Source: Ursus arctos (lineage: Eukaryota; Chordata; Mammalia; Carnivora; Ursidae). Taken from it: a DNA stretch of 64,000 nt. The DNA lies in NCBI RefSeq assembly GCF_023065955.2, contig NW_026622997.1:18270001-18334000 (forward strand). Reading direction: 5' to 3'. Below are positions 42,603-53,916 of the stretch, in pieces (position 1 is the first letter of the stretch; every line of letters starts with the position of its first letter). The translations under genes and the position numbers were made by a program. The notes beneath the pieces are model-generated. The model was not told the origin of the DNA. It did not search any database and saw only the letters and a list, made by a program, of their open reading frames with translations.

Positions 42603-44309
42603 CTCTTGCCCCATTTAAATCCTGTCTTTCCCAACCCAAGGTCCCTGACCTTGCCTCTCAGACCTGGCTGCCCCTCCCCTCCCCACCCCACCCTCCAGCC
42701 CTACTTTCTTCTTTTTTGTCTCTTCCCAGCTGTGTCTTTCTGCTTGTCTGGCACCAGATCATCAAAGTGCATCGAACTATATAAATATGAGGAGAACATT
42801 CGGATGCCTTCTTCCTGTACTGCCACACCCCTCCCTAGGCAGGTCTCCTTTGACTTCAGGAATTCCTTAATTTCATTACTCAAGACAGCATATCCTAGTA
42901 GGCTACTTCCAAGCCTAGTTGCCCCAGCAAGGCTAGCTCAACCCACTCCCCTCTTTCTGTCCTGGCAAGCATCAGCTAGATGGTTTTTAAATATAAAAAT
43001 ACCAAAAAAATCTCCCTAAATGTCCTTGGTTCATGATAAGAATACAGGGTAAATGTATCACTAGAGAATTAAGTGCCTTTAGATAGTAAAGCCCCAAGTC
43101 AAGCTATAAACTATTTCTGCATTGCTAGTGTAGACAGCAAGCTAGGCTCTGGGCAATAACCCATCAACAAGTGAGGGGACAGAAGAGCAGGATGGTCCCT
43201 GCCTGTGGGGCCTTATGCAAATCCAAGAAAAGACCCAGAGAGGCAATAGTCAATTAAATCAGTCATCACAACTCACTCTAAAGGTCTTGAGAAAAGTCAG
43301 ATATCTACTGGCAACCAAGCACAGACCGCCATGTTTAGGTTGGAAATGAATCACATGGGGGAAAGGATCCCTGTAACGTGGCTAAAGAACAATCAGAAGA
43401 CAGTGGGAAGATTCAGTGAGCCTCATCTTCAGAAAAAGACAAAATACATTTGAGCCTCCCTTTCCTGATCCCTGAGAGAACTTAAAACTATATACACAAG
43501 GGATCAAGACCACACGGACTTTGTAAGGGGCAGAGCCATTTACGGCTTCTTCATCTTTGCTCTGTTTCTCGAGTTCTGTTTTCCCTTTGTGGTCAGCGCT
43601 GGATGCCTTAAAACAGAAAGGTCTTCTGTGTTTGTCTTTGGAGAGTATGAAGGGTACAAACAACGGGGGACGGTGACAGCTTCCGAAGGAAAGGAAGGTG
43701 GATTGATTTCCCGGAGGCTGCCGCAGAAGGGGGAGAAACTGAGTAGGATTTCAGGAGAAACCCCGGAGCTGCCCCAGAAAATACATCGTGAAGTCCCACC
43801 AACACTGGCCACGGAGCACATGCTGCTACATCTCTTACACCACAATGCGAATAGTGTAACCTTCCCCTTCAGTCTTGCCGCTCCGCTGACGAGAACTGCC
43901 TTTGGCTGGTAGATGGTCTGAAGCCAGCTCTCTTACGGGGCAGCTTTCCAGGAAGAGGTGCACCTTGTTCTGAGCTTGAAGAAAGCATAGAACACATATA
44001 AAGCAAGAGTAGGGCAGGAGCGCTCCAGCCAAAGACACAGTCACGTCTGGGGTAGGAGAGTGACAGACGCCACCTGGCCTCTCGTGGTTCTTGTGATCCT
44101 CAACACTGACCACAGAGAGCGCTAGCGATGGAAGTGGTACCCATGCCTCTTACATGCGCTTGGAGGTTTCTTCTCCCCAGGACCCAGGGGGGGCTCACAA
44201 ACAAAAGAGGGAAATGCTTAGGAGGAAGAACGATGAACAGATGAACATCTTTGTCCTTTGTCCTTTGAGTCCCACTTTCTTTCTCCCTTGGGAGATGGCA
44301 GAGCCCAGG
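42603..44309. other. Unique stretch
   Basis: A pyrimidine-rich part at 42603-42730, an ancient repeat-like part at 43130-43250, and a CpG-richer part at 43560-44170. No credible exon. Confidence 0.4.
43130..43250 (+). repeat. Ancient mammalian-wide repeat-like segment (unnamed)
   Basis: GCTAGGCTCTGGGCAATAAC and GATGGTCCCTGCCTGTGG resemble the same unnamed old repeat as at 8770 and 63640. Confidence 0.3.
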
Positions 44310-44410
44310 ACGATCAAAAAGACAGTCCTGGTTCGAATCCTGCTCTGCCCCAGATCTAACTTCATTCCCCTAAGTGTCAGTTTCCCCAGAGACCCACCGA
44401 TGCTCTGACA
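44310..44410 (-). repeat. MIR SINE
   Basis: GTCCTGGTTCGAATCCTGCT, CTAACTTCATTCCCCTAAGT and GTCAGTTTCCCCAG are reverse MIR blocks. Confidence 0.6.
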
Positions 44411-44504
44411 ATACCATGCAGCCCAATTGCCCAAGCATCTACAGTTACTTGCAGCTCCTCAGACAAACTCCTCTCTCCCACCGCCTTGCCCTGCTGAATG
44501 CTGT

Positions 44505-44582
44505 AGAGTGGAGCCGGAATTTGAATCCAGGTCCTTTTGACGGCATAGCCTGAGCCCTGACTCACTCCGTTACAGTGCCGGG
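44505..44582 (+). repeat. MIR SINE 3' part
   Basis: AGTGGAGCCGGAATTTGAAT, CCAGGTCC and GCCCTGACTCACTCCGTTA match the MIR end. It lies close to a MIR in opposite orientation. Confidence 0.58.
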
Positions 44583-45003
44583 CGCAGCACGGACGGCCAA
44601 CACACACAGAACAAGGCCCCTGAGTGACTTCTCTGAACCCTGGACACGTGTCTCAGGCATACACAGAACTCAGATCGGCACCAGCAAATTGCAGGCCCGT
44701 TTTCCGAAGGACCAGAAACCGCTCCCAGCATCTTGAGGAGAGGCTAATTGCGCCCAGAAGCTCCTGCTCACACGCAATTACCCGGTTTTCACATGCAAAT
44801 ATCCATCTGCACACGGTTTCTTTGGTAAATGCCAACTTCATAGGTGCCATCCAGGTGCCCAAATTTGAGAACTTGGCATAAAGAGGTGCGCTCAAGCTCT
44901 GAGTCAGTTATGGACTGGGATCATTATTCTAATTAGTCCCAATGGATACGTCTGTCACTCGATAACAATGGTAGATGATTCGGTCTCACTCCCTCATCTC
45001 TTT
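44583..45003 (+). promoter_or_regulatory. Candidate conserved non-coding element
   Basis: No repeat matches. It contains an octamer-type ATGCAAAT (about 44793), ACGCAATTACCC, a CTAATTAG site (44931-44938) and a GATAACAATGG SOX-like site. Conservation is inferred from texture only. Confidence 0.25.
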
Positions 45004-45030
45004 CCCCCCCTCCCCCCACTCACCCCTCCT
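45004..45030 (-). other. C-rich run, G-quadruplex-prone on minus strand
   Basis: C-runs of 7, 6 and 4 close together (TTCCCCCCCTCCCCCCACTC...) give several minus-strand G-runs. Confidence 0.4.
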
Positions 45031-45419
45031 ATAAGAAAGCCAGCCACGTCTTGCTGAACTGTCCTCCCCACCCCCACTGCCTTTTCAAATGAAAAGCCCA
45101 GATGTGGGTGACCCATCTGTAGTGTGTGTCACGTTTTTAGCATCTCCCTTATTTAGAGCAGGGGAGAAAGGGACTCATTAGACAGGAAGTCCACAATGAA
45201 ATTAGGAAACATTTGATCAGACCATTGTCCCAGCACAATATGGGCAATGAGGGAAATGCTGGAGTTGGCTGCAAACCCCAAATGTGTTGCAGCCTCAGTG
45301 GCTTGCTCATCACTCACTTCCCCATGCTGACCACAAAAGGGAGCCCATCGGCTCTCTAGGTCGGGTCCCAGCTTCTAAAAGTAGGGCTGCCATTAGGGCG
45401 GGCAAATGCTCTTCCTTTT

Positions 45420-45975
45420 TGGAAGACTTTATATTTTTAGAGCAATTTTAGGTTCACAGAAGAATCGAGAGGAAGGTACAGACGGCTCCCACCTACCCTC
45501 TGCCCCCACACGTGCACAACCTCCCCCATGACCACCCTCCCCCACCTCCCAGAGTGGCGCATTTGTTCCGACCCAGGAGCCTACATTGGCATGACATCAT
45601 CGCATCCGTCTGGATGACCATGCTTACGTTACAGGTCGCTCTCGGGGTTCATCGTAGGGTTTAGGCAAAGTGTGATGATATGTACCCATCATCATAGCAT
45701 CGTCACCGCCCGAAACATCCTCTGTGCTCCACCTACTCGTCCCTTCCTCCCCGACCCCCCGGCAACCCCGGATATTTTTACTTTCTCTATATTTTTACCT
45801 TTTTCATGATATCATAGAGTTGGAATTCTACAGTATGTGGCCTTCCCGGATCGGCTTCTCGCACGTAGTCACATGCAATTAAGTTTCCTCCATGTCTTTT
45901 CATGGCTCGATAGCTCATTTCTTTTTAGCGCTGAATAATGTTCCATCGTCTGGAGGGACCACAGTTTATTTGGCA
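45420..45975 (-). mobile_element. L1MB-type LINE 3' region, antisense
   Basis: GAGCAATTTTAGGTTCACAG, CCCTCTGCCCCCACACGTGC, CAGAGTGGCGCATTTGTTCC, GGTTCATCGTAGGGTTTAGG, CATCCTCTGTGCTCCACCTA, GGATATTTTTACTTTCTC, GAGTTGGAATTCTACAGTAT and TCTTTTCATGGCTCGATAGC are in reverse L1 order over about 555 bp with modest divergence. Confidence 0.92.
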
Positions 45976-46504
45976 AAATTTCTTTTCCCTTGTGGCTTCA
46001 CTCTGCCACGGCAGCTGGGGCATCCGAAGTCCCTGGGAGTTAGGACACCCTGGGCCTTCACCAGCCTCAGTCCTTCGCTGCCGTTCAGGAGCCAGTGGGG
46101 GGAAGAAATAGATCATCCCGAACCATCTAGCTTGGCAACAGACTTTTACTCCAGCCTCCTGGCCTATGAAGGGCAGGGATTTGTTGCCAGGGACCTATGC
46201 CAAGGGCTTGATGCATGAAAGCCATTCTTAAGTCTCAGTTCCATTCCTGGTGTCTCAACTCTTTTATTAAGCAGAGCAGAAGGTCAAGAACATACAGGCT
46301 GCAAAACAGAGACACTCACGATACATCCAAGCTCTGGGGAAGCCATCCGGCTATGAGAATGTCCAGTCACATCTCCAAATACTTAATCCACGTTGCATCC
46401 AAATCAGCCCAATACTACAGGTAAGTAGAAAAGAAGGCACAGAGAGGTGATGTCTACAGCCCCGATTTAAGAGAGAAAAGACTGGGTTTCATAGACTGAA
46501 GACG
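45976..46504. other. Unique stretch with possible MIR end
   Basis: GAAGGCACAGAGAGGTGATG at 46433 may be a MIR remnant. A CAGGTAAGT donor-like site lies at 46418. No credible exon. Confidence 0.35.
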
Positions 46505-46645
46505 GGCTCTCGCATTAACTTGGTCACTAGCTTTGGGTTTTAAGAACTCTTAACCTCACCCGTAACAGAGTCGAGAGAGGTTGTCTTACTTCCCCGAGGG
46601 TTATTGTGAAACTACAGCATGGAGGTAGTTATAAAAGCCATCGGG
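46505..46645 (-). repeat. MIR SINE
   Basis: TTGGTCACTAGCTTTGGG, GAACTCTTAACCTCACCC, CCCCGAGGGTTATTGTGAAA are reverse MIR blocks. Confidence 0.55.
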
Positions 46646-48354
46646 AAAACGAAAACATCGTATCAAAGCGAAGTATTTAGTTTTATTACCAACACGCCAC
46701 ATAGCCAATTCTCTGCCATTTGCGATATTAGAATTCATTCCTCATCTGGTACTAAATCCATTGCTTCTTCATCTGTTTAAGTGGCATACGAAATTTGCCA
46801 TTCTCAAAAGGCATGGAAAATTCATTTCTTGGTCTAAGTTACAGAGCGCAGCATTGAGGATCGAGCGCAACTTGAATAAAAGCAGTTGACAAAGGAACTC
46901 AATCCATGCCAGGGTTAACTGATCCAAGCTCGGCATCTGGCACATAGTAGGCGCTCAACATACACTTGCTGAATCAACCAATGAATGAAAACTACGTATG
47001 GAGAGAAAAGTCTCCTTACTCAGCAAACACTCAGTGACCACCTCGCGTGTACATACCTCTCCTGTTGACCCGACGCACAAGTTTAAGCAGAACTCCGCTG
47101 CCCTGAGTCAGTTCTCCATCAACTTTCCCTGGAGAACTTTGGTGAGCAACTAAAGGAAAAAAAAATCATAGTCTTACTTAAGCTCCTTTAATTCTCAATC
47201 CCAGAAAGTTTGTCTCCCCAACCACTATCAATTAAAGAAGCATACAGAAAACAGTGAGAAGTGACAATTGACAACAGAGCAACCAAAGGAGATGACAGGA
47301 AAATTAGAAACAACTTTATAAGAATCATGAGTTTGAGGTAAAGACCCGCATACATCACAAACCTTGGGGACATTGATATATTTTGTTTTTTTGAAAACGT
47401 TGCAGTATACAAGCCTAAGTTTCTTACGTTATTGCCTTAATAATTAATTCAGTTATTGCATTAATGAATGATAACGCTGAAATGAACTTAACCCTTTCTT
47501 AATAACTCACCCTGCGTTGTTTAAAAGGCAGGAAATGTCTGTGATAAATTTCAGCAAAGCCTTGTGTTAAACCCAGAGCATGCATAGAGGGTAGTTCGTC
47601 ATAAAAGCTTCTTTCTTTTCATTTTCCACTATCCCTCTAAACCTATTCTGTGGGGTAATGGTCTCACTGTTCCTGGATGAAACTTCAGGAAATCTCCATG
47701 GCTTTTCTGGTTCTCTTAGGTAAAATCTTACAGTCCAGGGCCACGGGCCAGTTCCTTGTGCTTTCTGCCGGCAGATGACACTTACCAACCCTGAGTCGTC
47801 CCGCTGACGTTCTTCCTTGCTTTGGGAACATTCGTTGCCTTACTCTGCGATCCTCCTTCTAAGAATCCCCCTTGACTCAGCCACAGCCTGGGTGAAGGAC
47901 CCAGGATGAGGGGCACAGAACTTGTGCAATAATTTTACAGAGACTTTCTCTCAACACTTGCATCTCAGGTCCTGTCTCACACTTCACTTTGCTGTCTTGT
48001 ATCTGTGCTATCTTGTTGCCTTGATCCAAATTTCCAGTTTAACACCGATTACTTTGGAAATGTTCCATATAGAATAATAATGCACTGGGGAAGGCAATGA
48101 AGTCTTTACCAGGATCGTCATTCGGCAGGCAGAATTACTCGTGGACCAAAGGGTTTGGATAGCTCTTTTATTTTTCCTGTAATTGGAAACATCCAAATTT
48201 TTCATGAAATGTTTCCAATTTAAATCCAGCTGTTTGAGAGCATGTAAGTAGCCAAAAGATGGAAAAGTAAAGTTCAGAATAGCAAAAGAGCCCTGTTTTT
48301 GCTATCATTATTTAGATGCAGCGTGACCACACACAGAATTGTACATCGGAAAAT
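46646..48354. other. Mostly unique stretch with an L2 end
   Basis: Apart from an L2 3' end (46925-46992) no repeat is named. No credible exon. Confidence 0.4.
46925..46992 (+). repeat. L2 LINE 3' end
   Basis: GCATCTGGCACATAGTAGGC, GCTCAACATACACTTGCTGA and AATGAATGAAAAC are the L2 terminus. Confidence 0.75.
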
Positions 48355-48480
48355 CAGATCCAAGTCCAGATTTGGATGCTGAATTTTTCTATACCTGGAA
48401 GAGGCTACTTATGCCTCTGAACTCCATTTCTCCATAACCAATAAAGAAATTGATGTCCTGGATCCTGGGAATCTAATAAT
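48355..48480 (-). repeat. Possible MIR SINE
   Basis: TGCCTCTGAACTCCATTTCT with CCATAACCAATAAAG suggests a reverse MIR. Diverged. Confidence 0.4.
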
Positions 48481-48564
48481 GTACGTAGCTACCCCTCTTG
48501 TGAAAAACTTATATTTTATTTGGAATATAAACAATTTAAAAATGCAACTTATGCCAAAGAACTT

Positions 48565-48629
48565 GTGCTGGTTTTACAATATGTCCACAAATTTTCTTTG
48601 ATACTCCTTCCTTCAGAAAGTGGATTCTA
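48565..48629 (+). mobile_element. MLT1-type LTR, left part (split by Can-SINE)
   Basis: CAATATGTCCACAAATTTTC and GATACTCCTTCCTTCAGAAA match the start region of the LTR that resumes at 48883. Confidence 0.7.
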
Positions 48630-48845
48630 CGGGCGCCTGGGTGGCTCAGTCATTAAGCGTCTGCCTTTGGCTCAGGGTGTGATCCCAGCGTTCTGGGATC
48701 GAGCCCCACATTGGACTCTTCTGCTAGGAGCCTGCTTCTTCCTCTCCCACTCCCCCTGCTTGTGTTCCCTCTCTCGCTGGCTGTCTCTCTCTCTCTGTCA
48801 AATGAATAAATAAAATCTTTAAAAAGAAAGAAAGAAAGAAAGAAA

Positions 48846-48882
<37 letters not shown>
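48630..48882 (+). mobile_element. Can-SINE (SINEC, ursid-type) with a (GAAA)n tail
   Basis: Head GGGCGCCTGGGTGGCTCAG, AGGAGCCTGCTTCTTCCTC, tail AATGAATAAATAAAATC, then a GAAA microsatellite (48826-48882). Target duplication GGATTCTA (48622-48629 and 48883-48890). It splits an MLT1 LTR. Confidence 0.95.
48826..48882. repeat. (GAAA)n microsatellite in SINE tail
   Basis: About fourteen GAAA units with one shortened unit. Grown from the SINE poly(A) tail. Likely polymorphic. Confidence 0.95.
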
Positions 48883-49365
48883 GGATTCTAATTCTCTTTC
48901 CCTTAAGAGTGAGCTGTATTTAGTAACTTACTTCTAACAAGCAGAATGTGGACAAAGTGATGGTGTATGACCTCCAAGATTAGTATATAAATGGCACTGT
49001 GGCTTCTTCTTTACTCTCTCTTAGATCACTCTTTCTGGGAGAAGCCAGCCACCATGTCATGAAGACACTCGGGCAGTCCTATGGAAAGGTCCACATTGTG
49101 GAAACCTGAGGCTTCCTCCTAACAGCACATGAGGGTGCCATCTTGGAAACAGACCCTCCAGCCCCAGTCAAGCCTTCACATGTAGACACCCCAGTTGACA
49201 GCACAACTTCAATCTCATAAGAGACTCCAAGCCAGAACAACCCAGCTTAGCCAACCCCATACACCTGACCCACAAGGACCGTGAGTTAACAAATGCCCAC
49301 TGTTTTAATCCAGTAAATTTTAGCGTAATTTGTTGCACAACAATAGGGAACTAACAGAATTGACC
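48883..49365 (+). mobile_element. MLT1-type LTR, right part
   Basis: CTTAAGAGTGAGCTGTATTT, AGTAACTTACTTCTAACAAG, GAGAAGCCAGCCACCATGTC, GAAACCTGAGGCTTCCTCC, AGCCAGAACAACCCAGC, CTGACCCACAAGGACCGTGA and TAATTTGTTGCACAACAATA are in order. The most complete MLT1 LTR of the window. Confidence 0.9.
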
Positions 49366-49789
49366 AGATTTTCTATTTTGTCTGTTCTGAGAATCAACAG
49401 TATTCATGAGATCAGTGATTTCAGAAAAATAAAAACAAAAACAGAAAACAGAAAACCCACAAATCTCACTTTTTGAATCGAAAGAATAGCATTTCCAGAT
49501 TTTTATCATTGAGATAAACGCTTTGTATCATTAAGACGCAATTCTCAAATCTGGCCCCTTTAAATCAAAGCTCATGGAAGGTGCTAGGTATACCCAGCAA
49601 ATTCACATGGAAGTTAAAATTATTTCTAAAGAATGGTAAAAGTACAGATTTTCACTACTCTAGACTGTTCTATGCATGGGACTGATAATGAAAACCTTAA
49701 CAATGCATCTAAAGCTACTTCTAGTTATGTCTTGTGTGGCTTCTTTTTATAAGGCTATCAGTTTGCTTTTTATTTATTTTGGAACCTTT
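49366..49789. other. Unique stretch
   Basis: A-rich patch near 49425-49460. No named repeat and no credible exon. Confidence 0.4.
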
Positions 49790-49796
49790 TTTTTTT

Positions 49797-49918
49797 TTTT
49801 TTTAAAGTAGGCTCCACACCCAGGTTGGAGCCCAATGCCGGGCTTGAACTCTAAACCCTGAGATCAAGACCTGAGCGGAGATCAAGATGTTTAACCGACT
49901 GAGCCACCCAGGCGCCCC
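49797..49918 (-). mobile_element. Short Can-SINE, antisense
   Basis: A long T-run, AAAGTAGGCTCCACACCCAG, GCCGGGCTTGAACTCTAAAC, GAGCCACCCAGGCGCC. Only the tRNA-related half is present. The flanks TGGAACCT and TGGAACTT look like a target duplication. Confidence 0.9.
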
Positions 49919-50440
49919 TGGAACTTGTTTTTTAAAAAGGAAAGCAGATAGAGGCTTATTACGAAGATAAAGCTTACCTTTTGTGAGAATGAGATCGCAA
50001 TTGCACTACAATGCTAATGGATGTTTACAGAGCACACAGAACAGTGACGTCATGCATCTGTGGGGAGTTTATGATTACATGGCCATATCTCATTTCATCA
50101 TGCCAGCAATCCGGGGAGCAGGAATTATTTTTCTCCTTTTGTATATGTGATGTGGCAAACCCTGCTCATGTGAGAATCGTCTACAACTTTCCTCCTCTTC
50201 CAGACCTTCAAAGAAAGCCCTCTATGTGTGAGGCCAGTTTCTTCTTTGCTTTCACCTCCTCAAAATGAAGAATCCTTTCTGGAAGGAGGCACACACAGAA
50301 GGGCTGAGGATGGGCAAGTTGGGGTGAATGAAAATTTCACCAGCTTCCATTACGAGAGTGTGAGACAAGTCCTCGGGAGACAGGATGTTGAAGAGGGAGA
50401 GACATTGGAGCAACTGTGGGGTGTGAAGGAAGAAAGGGTT
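49919..50440. other. Unique stretch
   Basis: No named repeat and no credible exon. Confidence 0.4.
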
Positions 50441-50700
50441 GTTTTTTTAATTTATTTAAATCAATTTAATTAACATATAGTGTATTGTTATTTCCAGAGG
50501 TAGAATTTAATGGTTCATCAGTTGCGTATAACACCCAGTGCTCATTCCATCACGCACCCTCTTTAATGCCCATCCCCCAGTGACCCCATTCCGCCCCCCA
50601 CCTCTCCTCCAGCAACCCTCAGTTTCTTCCCTAGATCTAAGAGTCTCTTATGGTTTGCCTCCCTCTCTGATTTCATCTTATTTTACTTTTCCTTCCAAAG
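50441..50700 (-). mobile_element. Carnivore-specific L1 3' end, antisense
   Basis: T-run, AATTAACATATAGTGTATTG, CAGAGGTAGAATTTAATGG, GTATAACACCCAGTGCTCAT, CCAGCAACCCTCAGTTTC and TAAGAGTCTCTTATGGTTTG. This is the reverse of the 3' end of carnivore L1 elements and is much less diverged than the other L1 pieces here. Strongly 5'-truncated; the target duplication is unclear. Confidence 0.88.
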
Positions 50701-50854
50701 GGAAAAGAGATTTTAATGATTTTATGGACACCGTATTTGCATCTCCTTTAACTTCATTTGAAATATGTGAGAAAGTGAGAGAATTTGTTTTCATTATTTT
50801 TGCCTGTTGAACTGCTTCTTCAACACATCATTTTAAAAACGCCTGGGCTTTGAG

Positions 50855-50965
50855 ATGGCACGTTTGAGAACGCTCAGGTGCAGAGAGTATATAAATGACC
50901 TTCCCAAGAATCCAGATCTTCTAATTAAATCAAGTGTGTTTTCCACTTTGTCACTTGGCCTTCTC
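50855..50965 (+). repeat. MIR SINE
   Basis: GAACGCTCAGGTGCAGAGAG, TAAATGACCTTCCCAAGAAT and following sequence are in MIR order. Confidence 0.48.
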
Positions 50966-51060
50966 GTTCATTCACTCATGCAACAAATGGTAACTGATCA
51001 CATAATAGGCCAGGCACTCTCTTAGGCCTTGAGGAAATAACTTCATTCGAAGCTGCAAAA
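50965..51060 (+). repeat. Ancient mammalian-wide repeat-like segment (unnamed)
   Basis: CATTCACTCATGCAACAAAT, AGGCCAGGCACTCTCTTAGG and TTGAGGAAATAAC resemble the unnamed family noted at 8770. Confidence 0.4.
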
Positions 51061-51724
51061 TTGTCATTGTGAAACTCCCCAGAAGAGGGGGAGACCTAAA
51101 CCCAGTCACCCTTGGGTCTGATTGTTCCTGTGTTTGGCATAAACCACCTGGGTGGACCCTTTAATTAACCCAAATGCGAAGCACACACCCACCTGTTACT
51201 CAGAGCTAAAGCCGGGAAATGACAGTAATACTATGTTTTAGAATGAGAACAAAAGCCTTGTCTAATTGTAAATTTTTACCTATGGTTGAGCCAAAGCTTT
51301 TGTTGATTGTTTCTTTTGTTGCTGTTCTTTTTATTTTTTGAGAGATTGAGTGGCAGGAATATGCCTTTTCTCTACGTGGATCTGGTGTACCTTGTGCCAG
51401 GAAACCTTTGTTTCTCTTGAGGAGAGGAGGACAATCAGGCGTGATCCTCACGTTAGGATAAGAGAAGGTGCACTCGTGAAAAAAAAGGCTCTTTGGGGTT
51501 CAGGCTATACTAGGATGTGAGTGTCCTGCACACTGAGTGACTTAAGACCAAATAAAACACACCTTGGGAAATTCATCGGTGTTAGAATACCGTGTTCTAC
51601 TGGGCTAGCCCTGTTGGGACTATTCCCACAGCCTTAGAATAAAAAATGAGAGCCTGGGAATAGCCCCAGGCCTGGTTGAAGAAGAAGAAAACAGTGAACA
51701 TTTCCCTGTCTTCTTGGGCAAGCG

Positions 51725-52505
51725 TCCCCCATTGCACCTGACCACTTCCTCGATCTTGACATTTTCTTCTCTTTTGGATTCTAACAGTGCACTCTTCTTT
51801 GGTTCTCCTCCCAGGTCACTGGATGCTCTTGCTCAAACTTCCGTTCTGGCCCTCTTCCTCCACCCAAGTTCAATGACCTCAGGCCTTGGTTACAGATCTT
51901 TCTCTCTGTAACTACACTCTGACCCCCTAACAACCTCATCCAATACTGGGGCTTTAACTACCATCTCTATTTTGATGACTCTTACATTTGTATCTCTAGC
52001 CTTTAACTTTTCCTTGAACTTGAAACTTGCATATCTAACCCCTTTCACAACAAGGCCACCTGGTTACCCAATAGCCATCACACTGGAACTTTTAAAAAAA
52101 AAACCTTGATTTGGGCCCCAAACCTTTCCTCCACAAATATTCCCTTTCTAATGAAACAGTGCCCACTCATTTGCGCAATGAAAACTGGGAGTAGGGTTGA
52201 ATTCTTCCCTTTTCTCCCTCATCCATAACTGGTCAGAAACTTGCTTTCACTCCGTGTCCGATGCACACCAACAACTTCCCATACCCACTTCCACTGCCAT
52301 CACACAAGGCTATTCCCGTAGCCTCCTGCTGGTGTCTCTGCTTGACCCGTCTGCTAGTTTTCCGCAGCCGTGACCCTCTTTGAGTGATATCCCCTGCTAC
52401 ACGTGGAATCAAAGTCAAACTCCTTATCATGTCTACAAGCACCTGACTCTCCAAATTCATTTCCATTTTATATCATTCTCCCCCTCACTTTGGCCATGAT
52501 GGCCT
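51725..52505 (+). repeat. Long L2 LINE fragment
   Basis: TTTTGATGACTCTTACATTT, GTATCTCTAGCC, AAACTTGCATATCTAACC, CCATAACTGGTCAGAAAC, GTAGCCTCCTGCTGGTGTCT, GTGGAATCAAAGTCAAACTC, CTTATCATGTCTACAAGCAC and TCCCCCTCACTTTGGCCATG follow L2 order over about 780 bp. Diverged; an A-run at 52093-52102 interrupts it. Confidence 0.75.
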
Positions 52506-53339
52506 CCTTTAGCGGAAGGAAAAAGCTCCCACAGCACCCCGGACGCCAGACTACCAGGAACAGCGCTGTCCCAAGGGGGAGCAGGTGCTCCTGGACCTGC
52601 TGGGAGACAACAGTGGGATCTCAGTGAAGACCCTGATAATGGAAAGACAGAGGCAACATCACAGACTGACCTCAACTGCGCACCTGGAACGTGGGCCACC
52701 GTGAGAAACTCAGAGGGCACCAGAGAGGCTAGGGGACATCAGAAGGTAGGTTGGGGCTCCTACCCCACTGTAATCTACAGTATTAATAGAAAGGTGACCT
52801 CACCGCTATGTGACAACACCTAAACCATTCAGGTTTTACACCGATGAGTCAGAGAGAGCCGCTGCCCTCCCTGTAGGACTTTCCAGCCTAGTTGGAGAGA
52901 CAGACAGATAAACAAATCATAGCAATACAGTGTGATAAGAGCTCTCACAGGAATAGCTAATAAGAGCAATAGCACAAAGACAGCAGCGGGTAATACTTGC
53001 TCCAGGGGGGCACTAAGCAGACACGGCTATCAGAGGATTATTCCACTGTGGCTGGAGTGATGGCGCCTATGGGCTTTTCTAGAGAAAATTTCCAAATGAT
53101 CACATTTAGATTTCAATATTGAAAAAAAAAAAAAAAGAAGAAGAAGACTAGGGCTCTATGTAGAGAGACAAAGAAGACCCTTTTTACTAGATGGTGCTCT
53201 TGATTTAAAAGTGCCACTGAAAACATGAATTGGCAATTCTTACCGAAGGGGGGGAAAACCCATATTAAGTTGCATTAGGCTTTCTTTGTGTACATTTTCT
53301 TAATGCCATGCCAATATTACTAATATTATTACCTCTTTA
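52506..53339. other. Mostly unique stretch
   Basis: 52506-52760 resembles no named repeat. 52855-52960 resembles the unnamed old repeat (GGAGAGACAGACAGATAAAC). An A/GAA-rich run lies at 53120-53142. No credible exon. Confidence 0.4.
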
Positions 53340-53880
53340 GGGGTATGTTTTTTATTACAGTCCCTGACAATTAGGAAGCCACCAAGGGGAGCGGGTAAGG
53401 TGCTTTAATTACCGTAGAACAAATGCTGTCATTTTGAGGGTCACAGAAAGGCAGACACGGATCTGTTGAGAGCTGTTTCAGAGGCCAAGAGATTCCAGCA
53501 AAGGCTGCTTTTCTTCCTCCCCTCTGTGGTCCAAAGGACGCATTTGATTCTTCATGCCAGTTTTCCTCTGCTGGGAAAGTGAAAAGGAAAACTTCATCCT
53601 GAATATTTGTGACTCTTCTCCTTTGGGGACCAGAGCTATTTTTCCTAACACCACTGTTGGACCGTTTCTGGACTTGCTTCCATTCCAAAGCCGTCATAAT
53701 GGAGTAGCCTTTCCAATCTACAGATGGGTTATCGTTTTAATCCACCAACCATTTGCTAATGATAAGGAGCACAATTAGATTAGTTTTCTGGAGGCAGGAA
53801 TCAATATTCTGGTGCACGCGGACCCGATTAGCCTTTGCTAATTAGAGCTCGCAGACATTAATCAAATACCACGTATGGGG
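53340..53880. promoter_or_regulatory. Candidate developmental enhancer, homeodomain-motif rich
   Basis: Unique sequence with many TAAT/ATTA cores: CTTTAATTACC (53403), GCTAATGATAAG (53755), ACAATTAGATTAG (53771), GATTAGCC (53826), GCTAATTAG (53837), CATTAATC (53857). By hand it has about twelve CpG in 540 bp. No transposon match, no exon. The role is inferred from texture. Confidence 0.35.
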
Positions 53881-53899
53881 CTAACCAACCAGTGTGGGA

Positions 53900-53916
53900 T
53901 GCAAAAAAAAAAAAAA
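53900..53916. repeat. Poly(A) run
   Basis: About sixteen A bases between unique flanks, with no SINE body attached. Confidence 0.8.

Larger units (their letters stand above)
50701..51724. other. Mostly unique stretch with small old repeats
   Basis: It holds a possible MIR (50855-50965) and an unnamed old repeat (50965-51060). No credible exon. Confidence 0.4.

Noticed and set aside
42410..43019. Overlapping Ser/Leu/Phe-rich frames
   Set aside because: Products of the four-copy 49-bp tandem repeat and a pyrimidine tract.
43382..43912. Overlapping open frames on both strands (about 93-107 residues)
   Set aside because: No domain, codon pattern or splice context that would mark an exon; CpG content is only moderately raised.
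46410..46426. CAGGTAAGT donor-like site
   Set aside because: A single donor motif beside a probable MIR remnant with no matching exon.
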